Shown here: piece by piece, positions 1-8,892 of the stretch
Layout of the letters: every line of letters starts with the position of its first letter
How positions within the stretch are numbered: position 1 is the first letter of the stretch
DNA from: Bog-375 sp049587755
Lineage (GTDB): Bacteria > Acidobacteriota > Terriglobia > Bryobacterales > Bryobacteraceae
DNA length: 64,000 nt
Assembly: GCA_049587755.1 (NCBI GenBank)
Contig: JBAVEN010000020.1
Span: 28,741 to 92,740 of the forward strand
Direction of reading: 5' to 3'
Notes under the pieces: generated by a model
Database searches by the model: none
Told to the model about the DNA's origin: nothing
Seen by the model: only the letters and a program-made list of their open reading frames with translations
Made by a program: the position numbers and the translations under genes

Positions 1-1
1 C

Positions 2-442
2 ACGATCCGTGCAGAGACTGAGTCGTTCCTACCCATCAGCGAGGGTCAATCTCCGTACAACACGTCACCGGGCGGACATCCGTTCGACCTGTACGATTCC
101 AGGGCGGACCTAGGAAACCAGGGGCCACCGGACGGCGAGCAGTTCAAAGGACGCGGGTTCATCCAGCTCACTGGCCGCACCAACTACCAGGTCCATGGAA
201 ACGCCATCGGGCTGGGCAATCAACTGATCGAGAACCCCGACCTCGCCAACGATCCTGCGGTTGCGGCCCAACTGCTCGCCAGTTTTCTGAAGAGCCGCGA
301 ACAGGGTATCACGGCAGCGCTGGCCAGAGGGGACTTGGCCACAGCGCGCCGCCTGGTCAACGGCGGTTCCAACGGTATTGACCGATTTACCGACGCTTAT
401 AACATCGGTAAGTCGCTCCTGCCGGACTCAATCTCCGCTTGA
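2..442 (+). CDS. C-terminal part of a GH19 chitinase / endolysin-like glycoside hydrolase (5' truncated by window)
   Basis: An open frame enters from the left edge and ends at TGA 440-442; about 146 residues are visible. They contain FKGRGFIQLTGRTNYQ, the conserved segment of family 19 chitinases and the related phage or secreted endolysins, followed by a helical tail with an NGGSNGIDRF motif. Such enzymes cut beta-1,4 bonds in chitin or peptidoglycan-like substrates. The catalytic Glu pair expected further upstream is outside the window, so activity cannot be judged. The stop lies just before the promoter of the next gene, so this is probably a separate transcription unit. Confidence 0.75.
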   Translation, partial: TIRAETESFLPISEGQSPYNTSPGGHPFDLYDSRADLGNQGPPDGEQFKGRGFIQLTGRTNYQVHGNAIGLGNQLIENPDLANDPAVAAQLLASFLKSREQGITAALARGDLATARRLVNGGSNGIDRFTDAYNIGKSLLPDSISA

Positions 443-467
443 CGTGCGCTGGGAACAGGCATAGTAT
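439..467 (+). promoter_or_regulatory. Predicted sigma70-type promoter of the oxidoreductase/cytochrome cluster
   Basis: TTGACG (439-444) and TAGTAT (462-467) are separated by exactly 17 bases and lie 21 bases upstream of the start codon at 489. The -35 box overlaps the stop codon of the chitinase-like gene. A purine-rich ribosome binding site (GGGGAAA) precedes the start. This is the only strong promoter-like sequence I found for the following set of closely spaced genes. Confidence 0.5.
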
Positions 468-488
468 TACCAGCACAAGAGGGGAAAC

Positions 489-3400
489 ATGCCGCGCTTG
501 TCATCTCCAATAGAAGATATTCAAGACCACTACACGGTGGTGGTGATCGGTTCCGGCTACGGAGGCGGTATCGCCGCGTCCAGAATGGCGCGCGCCGGTC
601 AGAGCGTCTGCGTGCTGGAACGGGGGAAGGAATTCCAACCCGGCGAGTATCCGGACACCGAAGGCGAAGCGCTGCTCGAAACGCAGGTCCGGACGCCGGA
701 GGGCACGGTGGGCTCCAAGACCGGCCTCTACGATTTCGTGGTGGGCGACGGCATCAATGTGTTCCTGGGATGCGGGCTGGGTGGCACATCCCTGGTGAAT
801 GCCAATGTCTCGCTGGAAGCAGAGCCGCGCGTGTTCCAGGCTGCGCGGTGGCCGGCGCAAGTCCGGCAGGATCTTCCGACCCTGGTGCAGCAGGGATACG
901 ACCGCGCGCGAGAGATGCTGAAGCCCACGCCCTTTCCCGGGTCGTTCCCGCCGCTGCCGAAAATGGGCGCGCTGGAGAAATCGGCGCAGTATCTGGAGCA
1001 GAAGTTTTACCGAACTCCTATTAACGTGACGTTCGAAACCAAGGTCAATCATGTGGGTGTGCCGCAGAACGCCTGCACGATGTGCGGCGATTGTGTGACC
1101 GGGTGCAACTACGGCGCCAAGAATACTACGCTGATGAACTATCTGCCCGACTCCAGGAACTTCGGCGCGGAAATCTTCACGCAGGTCCCGGTGCGGTACA
1201 TCGAACGGCGCGAGGGCAAGTGGTTCGTGCACTACCAGGCACTCCATGAGGGCCGCGAAGATTTCAATGCCCCCGACATGTTCGTTACCGCCGATATCGT
1301 GATGCTGGGCGCAGGCACGCTGGGATCTACGGAAATTCTGCTGCGTTCGAAAGCGGAAGGGCTGCCGCTCTCCGAGTGCGTGGGCGAGCGCTTTTCCGGC
1401 AACGGCGACGTACTGGGCTTCAGCTACAACGGCGACCAGGAGGTGAACGGCATCGGCTTCGGCCACCGCAAACCCGGCGAAATTCCACCGGTGGGTCCCT
1501 GCATCACCGGTGTCATCGACATTCGCAATCAACCCAAGCTTGAGGACGGCATGATTGTGGAAGAAGGCTCCGTGCCGGGCGCGCTGGCGGGCCTTATGCC
1601 CGGCGCGCTGGAGACCGCCGCCAGGACCGCCGGCAAGAACACCGACACCAGCTTGGGCGACCTCATCGAGCAGAAGAAGAGAGAGTTGGAAAGCCTGGTT
1701 GGCGGGGCGCACCGAGGCGCTGTTCACAACACCCAGACTTACCTGGTGATGACACACGATTCCGGCGACGGCAAGATGCGCCTGGAAAACGACCACCTGA
1801 AACTCGAATGGCCGGGAGTGGGCAAGGAGCCTATCTTCGACAAGGTCAATGAGACGCTGCTGAATGCCACTAAGCCTCTCGAGGGCACCTACGTCATCGA
1901 TCCGTTGTGGACGAAGCTGTTCAAGAAAGACCTGGTGACGGTCCACCCGCTGGGTGGTTGCGTGATGGCGGACGATGCTTCAAGCGGCGTGGTCAACCAT
2001 AAAGGACAGGTGTATGCCGGCGTGTCGGGGAGCGAGACTTATGAGAGTCTTTACGTATGCGACGGGTCGGTAATCCCTGTTCCTCTGGGCGTGAACCCAC
2101 TACTTACCATTTCGGCCATGGCGGAAAGGACGTGCGCCATCGCAGCGCAGGATCGCGGTTGGAAGATCGACTACGCCCTGCCTTCCAAGCCAGCCGTGGT
2201 GGCGCAGAGTGCGGCCATGGGTCTGCAGTTCACCGAAACCATGCGCGGCTTCTTTTCGAGCGAGGCGAAGGGCGACTACGTCGCGGGCGCCGCCGCAGGA
2301 GAAGCAGCTGGGTCTTCCCTGGCGTTCACGCTCACCATTATTTCCGAAGATCTCAATGACATGCTGAAGAACCCGCTGCACAACGCTCGCATGCTAGGCA
2401 GCGTGGTGGCGCCGGCGCTTTCCGCAAGGCCGCTGTCCGTGGAGGACGGTGTATTCAACTTGTTCGTCGTCGATCCCACCAACGTGGAAACACGGAACAT
2501 GGTTTACCGGATGAAGATGAGGTCCGAGGAAGGCAAGGTCTACTACTTCCACGGATACAAAATCGTGCGGCCGAACTCGGTGCTCGATATCTGGCACGAT
2601 ACCAGCACGCTCTACATCACGGTGCGCGACGGCGCCGACGAATCGGCTCCCGTGCTCGGCACCGGCATCTTGCACATTCTTCCGAGCGACTTCGCCAGGC
2701 AGATGACTACCATGAAGGTGACCAACGCGCCCAACGCCGAAGAGCGGTTGCGCGGCTTGGTGCGGTTCGGTGAGTTCTTTGCGGGAGTTCTCTACCAGAC
2801 TTACGGCGGCGCGGTGGCCGGCTCCGTGGCGTTCAATCCGGACGCGCCGCCGCGCAAGAAACGCGAACTGCGAGTTGCCGCACCGGAGGTTTACTGGTTC
2901 GACGCGCCCGATGGCGTGACGCTGCGCCTGACACGCTACCAGGGTGGAACCAAGGGCCCGGTGATCCTTTCGCACGGTCTGGGTGTCTCCAGCCTGATTT
3001 TCTCTACCGACACCATCGACACCAACCTCACCGAGTACCTGTTCGCGCACGGCTACGACGTGTGGCTTCTGGATTACCGCGACAGTATCGCGCTGCCAGC
3101 ATCGGCAAGCCTGTCCAGCGGTGACGACGTCGCCACCAAGGATTACCCGGCTGCCGTGGCTAAGGTTCGCGAGCTTACCGGCGCGCCCAGCGTGCAGATG
3201 GTGGTCCACTGCTGGGGCTCCACTACGTTCTTCATGGCTATGCTGGCGGGCCTTCAGGGCGTGCGCTCCGCTGTCTGTTCGCAGATCGCGACCCACATAG
3301 TGACGCCCACCATGACCAAAATCAAAACCGGGCTGCATCTGCCTTCGTTTCTCGACGCCTTGGGCGTGAAGTCACTCACCGCCTATGTGGACACCCACGC

Positions 3401-3920
3401 CGACTGGCGCGAGCACCTGTATGACGCAGCCTTGAAACTCTATCCCGTGGAACTGAAGGAAGAATGCGACAGCCCGGTATGCCACCGCATTTCCTTCATG
3501 TATGCTCCGCTCTATCAGCACGAGCAACTCAACCAGCTCACGCACGACACCCTGCACGAGCTTTTCGGTGTCGCCAACATCCGTTCTTTCGAACACATCG
3601 CCCTGCTTGCGCGGAAGGGACATTTGGTGGCCTTTGACGGCTCCGACACCTACATGCCGCACCTGGAACGCCTGGCAATTCCGATTACATTCATCCACGG
3701 CGCCGCTAACCGCTGTTTCCTGCCGCAGAGCACCGAGATTACTTACAATCTGCTGTGCCAGACGAACGGCGACAAACTGTACAGCCGCCATGTGATTCCT
3801 AACTACGGCCATATCGATTGCATCTACGGCAGGAACGCCGTCAATGACATATTCCCGTTGATGTTGAGCCATCTGGACGCGACTTGCGACGCCCCTGCTG
3901 CGCTGCAGGCGGCCCGCTGA
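489..3920 (+). CDS. GMC-family (cholesterol-oxidase-like) FAD oxidoreductase fused to an alpha/beta hydrolase
   Basis: The protein has 1143 residues. The N-terminal half is a flavoenzyme of the GMC/ChoD type: an FAD-binding VIGSGYGGG motif near residue 20, a four-Cys cluster C-x2-C-x2-C-x3-C starting at residue 196, and the C-terminal HPLGGC signature near residue 486 followed by a DGSVIP segment. From about residue 800 an alpha/beta-hydrolase fold follows, with an oxyanion-type SHGLG motif, a nucleophile elbow VHCWG with Cys at about 908 where Ser is usual, and a late His (NYGHID) near 1108. Flavoenzymes of this class oxidise sterol-type alcohols; the hydrolase could act on an ester or lactone product. 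No signal peptide is visible, so it is probably cytoplasmic. It is the first gene of the cluster. Substrate unknown. Confidence 0.85.
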   Translation: MPRLSSPIEDIQDHYTVVVIGSGYGGGIAASRMARAGQSVCVLERGKEFQPGEYPDTEGEALLETQVRTPEGTVGSKTGLYDFVVGDGINVFLGCGLGGTSLVNANVSLEAEPRVFQAARWPAQVRQDLPTLVQQGYDRAREMLKPTPFPGSFPPLPKMGALEKSAQYLEQKFYRTPINVTFETKVNHVGVPQNACTMCGDCVTGCNYGAKNTTLMNYLPDSRNFGAEIFTQVPVRYIERREGKWFVHYQALHEGREDFNAPDMFVTADIVMLGAGTLGSTEILLRSKAEGLPLSECVGERFSGNGDVLGFSYNGDQEVNGIGFGHRKPGEIPPVGPCITGVIDIRNQPKLEDGMIVEEGSVPGALAGLMPGALETAARTAGKNTDTSLGDLIEQKKRELESLVGGAHRGAVHNTQTYLVMTHDSGDGKMRLENDHLKLEWPGVGKEPIFDKVNETLLNATKPLEGTYVIDPLWTKLFKKDLVTVHPLGGCVMADDASSGVVNHKGQVYAGVSGSETYESLYVCDGSVIPVPLGVNPLLTISAMAERTCAIAAQDRGWKIDYALPSKPAVVAQSAAMGLQFTETMRGFFSSEAKGDYVAGAAAGEAAGSSLAFTLTIISEDLNDMLKNPLHNARMLGSVVAPALSARPLSVEDGVFNLFVVDPTNVETRNMVYRMKMRSEEGKVYYFHGYKIVRPNSVLDIWHDTSTLYITVRDGADESAPVLGTGILHILPSDFARQMTTMKVTNAPNAEERLRGLVRFGEFFAGVLYQTYGGAVAGSVAFNPDAPPRKKRELRVAAPEVYWFDAPDGVTLRLTRYQGGTKGPVILSHGLGVSSLIFSTDTIDTNLTEYLFAHGYDVWLLDYRDSIALPASASLSSGDDVATKDYPAAVAKVRELTGAPSVQMVVHCWGSTTFFMAMLAGLQGVRSAVCSQIATHIVTPTMTKIKTGLHLPSFLDALGVKSLTAYVDTHADWREHLYDAALKLYPVELKEECDSPVCHRISFMYAPLYQHEQLNQLTHDTLHELFGVANIRSFEHIALLARKGHLVAFDGSDTYMPHLERLAIPITFIHGAANRCFLPQSTEITYNLLCQTNGDKLYSRHVIPNYGHIDCIYGRNAVNDIFPLMLSHLDATCDAPAALQAAR

Positions 3921-3932
3921 ACAGGAAATGTG

Positions 3933-5798
3933 ATGTCAGCGACATCGAATCCCTCTGCCAAGTGGTTCAGCTTTGTGGTCTGGTTGGGTATCGCATGCAA
4001 CGTGCTGTTCATCGTGCAAGAGCTTTTCCTGCCGGATTCGGTGAACTCCGGCTTGGGACTGCCGGTGGGTCTGCCGACGGTCTGGAATCAGGCGCACGCC
4101 GTGATGGTGCTGGCCCTCAGCATTTTCTATATACCGGCTGCACTCGATCCGCTGCGCGACCCGGACTATTCGTGGTTGCTCGTGTTGTCGCGGTTTCTCG
4201 CCGCCGTCTTTTGGGTGTTCATCTGGCGCTCCAATCCAGCCTTCCTTTCGTATCTGATCGTTGACGGCGCGTTTGGCGCGGTGCAGGGGATTCTCCTCCA
4301 AACGGCCGTCCCCAGCGGGAATCGGCTTGGCGCGACGCTCGCCCGGCTGTTCTCGAGTTTCTTCGCCTGGGTGGCCGGCTGTTTCCGCAAGCCGGCGGTG
4401 TGGGCCGGCCTCGGAATCGTGATCGTCCTTGCGGCTTTTGCCGGGTACATCCTGTGGGACAATCTCATGCGCGCCGAGCCAGATACCAGCTACGCATCCG
4501 TGGAAGACCACTATAAGTACGGCGCTATCGGCCTGGGTTCGGACAGCCGCGTGCCTTATTGGATTTGGAAAGTGCTTCACGGCATGTTCCCTGAAAAGCT
4601 GCCGGGCCCGGGTGGTTGGGCTTCGCTGGGGCTGATTTATGAGCAGGGCCATGACTTACCCATCGGCTTTGCCAAACGCCATATCGGATACGACTCGGTA
4701 GAGGCGAATTGCGCTCTATGCCACACCGGCGAATTCCGCCGCACCGCCGGCAGCCAACCGGAAGCGATCCTCGGAGGCCCAGCCAACACGCTGGACCTAC
4801 AGGCATTCCAGAACTTCCTTTACGACTGCGCCGCCGACCCGCGATTCACGCCCGATAACGTGATGGCCGCCATCGCCAAAGTGCACCAATTCTCCTGGAC
4901 GGAGGCGCTCGTTTACCGCTATCTCGTCATTCCCGGCGTTAAGAAGGGCCTCGCCGCGCAGAAGGCTGCCTACACCTGGCAGCAATCGCGGCCTCCGCAA
5001 GGCAGGGGCCGCACGGACACCTTCAATCCCACCAAGTTCAACGTTTTCCATTTGCCTGAAGACCACACCATCGGGACGGTGGATCTGCCGCAGGTCTGGA
5101 ACCAGCAGCCACGCGTGGGAATGAACCTCCACTGGGACGGCAATAACAACAACATTACCGAGCGCAACTTCGCCGCTGCCATGGCCATCGGCGCCACGCC
5201 CAAAACGGTAATCATGGCTAGCTTTAAGCGCGTCACCGATTTTCTGCTGGGCTTAAAGCCGCCCCCGTACCCCTTCCCCATCCAGAAGGATGCAGCCGAT
5301 CGAGGTAAGAAGATTTTCGACCAGGAATGCGCCCGGTGTCATGCATTCGGCGGCGCTGATACGGGACAAGTGGAGCCTATCGACACCATAGGCACCGATC
5401 GTCATCGTCTGGATTCCTTCACCGCCGAACTGGTGGAGAAGTTTCACTCCATCAACAATCCGCCATTCGTCTTCGATGCCTATCACAAGACCAATGGATA
5501 CGCCAACGTGCCGATCGACGGCATCTGGGCGCGCGCGCCCTACTTGCACAACGGTGCGATTCCCAACTTGTGGGCGCTTCTCCAGACAGAAGCCGCCCGG
5601 CCGAAAGTTTTCTATCGCGGCTATGACGTATACGATCCAAAGAATGTCGGATTCATTTCCGAGGGCCCGGAAGCGCAGCGCGTGGGATTCATGGTGGATG
5701 CTAGTGTACCCGGCAATGGAAATCAGGGCCACGTCTATGGCACCAGCCTGAAAGACGGTGAAAAGTGGGACCTGATCGAATTCCTGAAAACGCAATAG
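3933..5798 (+). CDS. RoxA-like di-haem c-type cytochrome with an N-terminal multi-span membrane domain
   Basis: About 621 residues. Two haem c sites are present, CALCH near residue 260 and CARCH near residue 466, about 206 residues apart; this spacing resembles the rubber oxygenase RoxA/MauG-like family as I recall it. It shares a PYWIWKVL motif, a DHTIG-DLP-WNQ-PRVGM-LHWDGN block and a C-terminal YRGYDVYD-GNGNQGH block with the two later cytochromes at 18636 and 20097. The first 180 residues are unique to this copy and carry about five hydrophobic segments. The haems must be on the periplasmic side. I chose ATG 3933 rather than GTG 3930 because an AGGA site lies 6 bases upstream. It could be an oxygenase, a peroxidase-like enzyme or an electron carrier. 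Confidence 0.8.
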   Translation: MSATSNPSAKWFSFVVWLGIACNVLFIVQELFLPDSVNSGLGLPVGLPTVWNQAHAVMVLALSIFYIPAALDPLRDPDYSWLLVLSRFLAAVFWVFIWRSNPAFLSYLIVDGAFGAVQGILLQTAVPSGNRLGATLARLFSSFFAWVAGCFRKPAVWAGLGIVIVLAAFAGYILWDNLMRAEPDTSYASVEDHYKYGAIGLGSDSRVPYWIWKVLHGMFPEKLPGPGGWASLGLIYEQGHDLPIGFAKRHIGYDSVEANCALCHTGEFRRTAGSQPEAILGGPANTLDLQAFQNFLYDCAADPRFTPDNVMAAIAKVHQFSWTEALVYRYLVIPGVKKGLAAQKAAYTWQQSRPPQGRGRTDTFNPTKFNVFHLPEDHTIGTVDLPQVWNQQPRVGMNLHWDGNNNNITERNFAAAMAIGATPKTVIMASFKRVTDFLLGLKPPPYPFPIQKDAADRGKKIFDQECARCHAFGGADTGQVEPIDTIGTDRHRLDSFTAELVEKFHSINNPPFVFDAYHKTNGYANVPIDGIWARAPYLHNGAIPNLWALLQTEAARPKVFYRGYDVYDPKNVGFISEGPEAQRVGFMVDASVPGNGNQGHVYGTSLKDGEKWDLIEFLKTQ

Positions 5799-5838
5799 CC
5801 CATGTCGCAGCCGGCAGCCAAGTTAAAGAGGAGAACCA

Positions 5839-7173
5839 ATGTTAAAGCTGGCTCAGTTTCGTAATCCAGACCTCTCGCTATTTCAATCGGCCGTCGATGA
5901 AGTAGTCGCGCGGAAGACGGCCGTCGCGCAGTCGCAGAACACCGGCGGCCCAGCCGCCATTACGCGCCCCGATCCCAGCCACGATATGGTAAAGATGGCG
6001 ACTGCCGAAGCCACCGCTGCCACTCAAGGTGGTGCCGCTCCGCCGGCGGCTTCTCCTACGCCGGCCCCAGCCGCCACCGAGGACTTCGGCGATCAGGTCG
6101 CCTACTGCGCATCACTGGCGCGCAACTACGCCGTGGCCAAGCTTCTCGGGCACACCGATGATGCCAACCGCTATCAGGCGTTGCTCACCGCGAAGGACGG
6201 GGATTGCGACCCCGGTTGGGCCGAGGCGTCCCTCAAGTACGAGGAGTTCCTTGTCTCCAAGGGAACGATCCCGTATCGGGTTTACAAGAGCATGACCGAT
6301 TTTGTAATCGACGGCAAGCTTCCCCCCAACGCCCGCGTGGCCATTGTGGGCGATTGGGGAACCGGGCAGGACACCGCGAAAACAGTCCTCGCGCAGATTG
6401 CCCGAAAGAATCCCGATGTGGTGATTCACATGGGCGATGTCTACTACTCCGGCACCGATTTCGAGATGCAGAATTACTTCTACAACATCTGGAAGGAGAG
6501 CCTGGACCTTACCAAGATCACCACCTTCACGCTTTCCGGCAACCATGATATGTTCTGCGGCGGCGCGCCGTACTACAAGCTGATCGACCAACTAGGTCAA
6601 CCAGCCAGCTATTTCTGCCTGCGCAACGATAACTGGCAGTTCCTCACCATGGACACCGGGCTCCACGACAACAAGCCCGAGGGCGACGTTCCCACATACC
6701 TCGAAGACACCGAGTTGGCATGGGTTGCCGACAAGATCCAGAACCGCGGCAAGCGGCGCACTGTGTTGCTCTCACACCACCAGCTATTCGCCGCCAACGA
6801 AGACATCTGCGGAAAATCGGTCAACGATCATCTAAACCAGCAACTGTCGCCGCTGCTGCCAAGCGTGGACTTGTGGTTGTGGGGGCACGAGCACAACCTT
6901 GTAATCTACCAAAAGTACCTGGGCGTTCTGGCGCGGTGCATCGGTCACGGCGCGTTTCCGATCGGCGTCAACGAGATCCCCGCCACTCCGAAGTTTCCCG
7001 AGGTTCCGATGGCACCGGTGCGCCTCGGCAATAACGGGATCTTTTACAACCACGGCTACGTCATCATGGATCTGGCGGGCAACACCGCTACCCTGTCGTA
7101 CTATCAGGACACGGATGAGACGACGCCACAATACACCGAAACCCTTGACGCGGCGGCGACAGCTAGTTCGTGA
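5839..7173 (+). CDS. Calcineurin-like metallophosphoesterase
   Basis: 444 residues. From about residue 165 the five metal-binding motifs of the family appear in order: GDWG (171), GDVYYSG, GNHD, SHH and GHEH. This is the layout of purple-acid-phosphatase-like binuclear metal phosphoesterases. The first 80 residues are Ala/Pro-rich and look disordered; there is no signal peptide. It follows the first cytochrome by 40 bases with a good ribosome site (AAAGAGGAGA), so it is probably cotranscribed. The family hydrolyses phosphomonoesters or diesters; here it might dephosphorylate a lipid intermediate, but that is only context. Confidence 0.8.
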   Translation: MLKLAQFRNPDLSLFQSAVDEVVARKTAVAQSQNTGGPAAITRPDPSHDMVKMATAEATAATQGGAAPPAASPTPAPAATEDFGDQVAYCASLARNYAVAKLLGHTDDANRYQALLTAKDGDCDPGWAEASLKYEEFLVSKGTIPYRVYKSMTDFVIDGKLPPNARVAIVGDWGTGQDTAKTVLAQIARKNPDVVIHMGDVYYSGTDFEMQNYFYNIWKESLDLTKITTFTLSGNHDMFCGGAPYYKLIDQLGQPASYFCLRNDNWQFLTMDTGLHDNKPEGDVPTYLEDTELAWVADKIQNRGKRRTVLLSHHQLFAANEDICGKSVNDHLNQQLSPLLPSVDLWLWGHEHNLVIYQKYLGVLARCIGHGAFPIGVNEIPATPKFPEVPMAPVRLGNNGIFYNHGYVIMDLAGNTATLSYYQDTDETTPQYTETLDAAATASS

Positions 7174-7336
7174 GCGTAACGACTGTTACAAACTGCTGCC
7201 TTCTAGACGTGATGATTCGTACAAATCGTCGATAGCGACTTACAAGCAGGAGGCACTCACGTTACCGCGTCGGGTAATCGGCAATAATCGCGTTCAAATC
7301 GTCCGAGAAAATCTCTGTCTTTCTTGCAAAAAATAG

Positions 7337-7364
7337 TTGGACTCGGGCGGATTAACACGATAAA
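7337..7364 (+). promoter_or_regulatory. Possible internal promoter in the 251-base gap
   Basis: TTGGAC (7337-7342) and GATAAA (7359-7364) are 16 bases apart, inside the only large gap of the cluster (7174-7424), about 60 bases before the next start codon. A short inverted repeat GTAAC-GACT-GTTAC lies at the left end of the gap. The fit to consensus is moderate. Confidence 0.3.
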
Positions 7365-7424
7365 GTACATAAACAATGGAGTCCGCCTGACTCGACAGGC
7401 GCGCCGACTCGGAGGTGGCGGCGG

Positions 7425-8873
7425 ATGCAGGATGCTCGTTCTGTTAGTGGAGGCCAGGGATCGCCAGCGCGAGGCCTGGCGGATCTGCTCCAATACCCAC
7501 TGCTGTCGGCAATCAGTGATCGCCGCACGCGCCGGATTTGCCAGGGGACATCGCTCAATGCCGGTGCGCTCTCGTACACCAGCACGAACCATCCCGCTCC
7601 GCTTACCCCGCTCGAAGAAGCCATCCTCATCGTCTCCACTGGCCTGGCCGGTTTCAGCCTGCACGACGTGCCACTGAAACACCCTGATGGCGAGCCGGTT
7701 CTCGCTACCACGCAGATGGGCATCCCGGCACGCGCCGCCAGCAGCGCCGATAACGCGCAGGCTACGCACTTCTTCCTCATAAACGACGAAGGCACGTGGC
7801 TGCTTGAGCAGAAGAGCGGGCGCGATGCCGTCGCCTGGTTGCGTGAGTTCCCACCCGACCGCTCCATATGGACGGAGCAACATTGGATCGGCGCGGCCGC
7901 CGGCGTGAAGCGCAAGGTCTACCCTGAACGCCTCGACTTCCCTCGGCGCTGGCCTTACTACTTCACTTGGAACAAGATCATCTCCAACCGTCCCGGCACC
8001 AGCGTGTTCATGCCCGTGGTCGATACCACGCGGCAGATGATCAATGTGCTGTTCATCATGCTTTCCGAACCCGATGGCCAGCGTCCCTTGGTGTTGGATG
8101 ATTGGTCGAAGTTCAAACCTAAGAAACTGATCGAATGGGCCGCTTGGGCCGGCAGTTTAATCGGCGTGGTGCCGAAAATTCCCTATCAGCCGGTGGCCGG
8201 CATTGAGCGCGTGCAAAAGAAATGGCTGCAATCGGATTCCCCGTTGCCGTTGGGATTCGCGGGTGCCATGCGCACGGACTACGAAGCCTTTTTCCATCTC
8301 CAGAACTTGATGCTGGTGACGCACGCCATGGGGCTGGGCGGATGGATCCACGCAGCCGTCAGTGCACCGTATGTATTTGAACGAGACCCTCCGAAGGGCA
8401 GCTTTGGCCTGGGCTTCCGCATGCAGCAGCCGAAGAAGTGGAACCGCTGGCCGCCGCTTCCGGCGCCGCTGCCCAACCCGGTGGGCCTCGACGGAATCCT
8501 CCAAGCGCTCTGTCCGCCTTACATCTCTTCAATGAATGACGCTGTCGACCAGGTGTACGAAGAAAAGTTCGGACCCGACGGAGTGTATGGCGATAAGGTC
8601 GTCTTCGAGAAACCCTACCGCCGTAGCGACGACGCCGCGGATTTCATGCGCAATGCGGAACGACCGTCTAAAGAAACCATCCAATACATCAAAGACATCT
8701 GCAATTATATCTACGACACCTATGGCCGATTCCCGGCGCATGTGAACTCGTTCCACGTCCCGGGCGTCTGGTTGCAGGTGTCGCACCTCGAGCTCGAATA
8801 CTACGAAAAGTTCTTTCAACCGAATCTCTATCACAGGCAGGCAAGGCACTACGGGGTATGGGGCCTGCACTAA
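7425..8873 (+). CDS. Nitroreductase-like conserved protein
   Basis: 482 residues, soluble, with no signal peptide. The start has a strong GGAGGTGG site 6 bases upstream. Near the N-terminus it has RRTRR, then LTPLEEAILI and TGLAGFSLHDVP; later it has LQNLMLVTHAMGLGG. These segments resemble FMN-dependent nitroreductase-superfamily proteins, which carry an early Arg-rich FMN-contacting helix and a later GLG helix. I do not recognise a named member. It may reduce an activated double bond or quinone using a nicotinamide cofactor. It begins the second part of the cluster and is followed 19 bases later by an unknown membrane-anchored protein. Confidence 0.5.
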   Translation: MQDARSVSGGQGSPARGLADLLQYPLLSAISDRRTRRICQGTSLNAGALSYTSTNHPAPLTPLEEAILIVSTGLAGFSLHDVPLKHPDGEPVLATTQMGIPARAASSADNAQATHFFLINDEGTWLLEQKSGRDAVAWLREFPPDRSIWTEQHWIGAAAGVKRKVYPERLDFPRRWPYYFTWNKIISNRPGTSVFMPVVDTTRQMINVLFIMLSEPDGQRPLVLDDWSKFKPKKLIEWAAWAGSLIGVVPKIPYQPVAGIERVQKKWLQSDSPLPLGFAGAMRTDYEAFFHLQNLMLVTHAMGLGGWIHAAVSAPYVFERDPPKGSFGLGFRMQQPKKWNRWPPLPAPLPNPVGLDGILQALCPPYISSMNDAVDQVYEEKFGPDGVYGDKVVFEKPYRRSDDAADFMRNAERPSKETIQYIKDICNYIYDTYGRFPAHVNSFHVPGVWLQVSHLELEYYEKFFQPNLYHRQARHYGVWGLH

Positions 8874-8892
8874 GTCTCCGGAAGGCTGAAAG

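Noticed and set aside
501..1946. Long open frame on the minus strand opposite the GMC gene
   Set aside because: It lies entirely over a clear coding gene and has a biased His/Arg/Leu composition typical of antisense frames in GC-rich DNA; no domain is visible.
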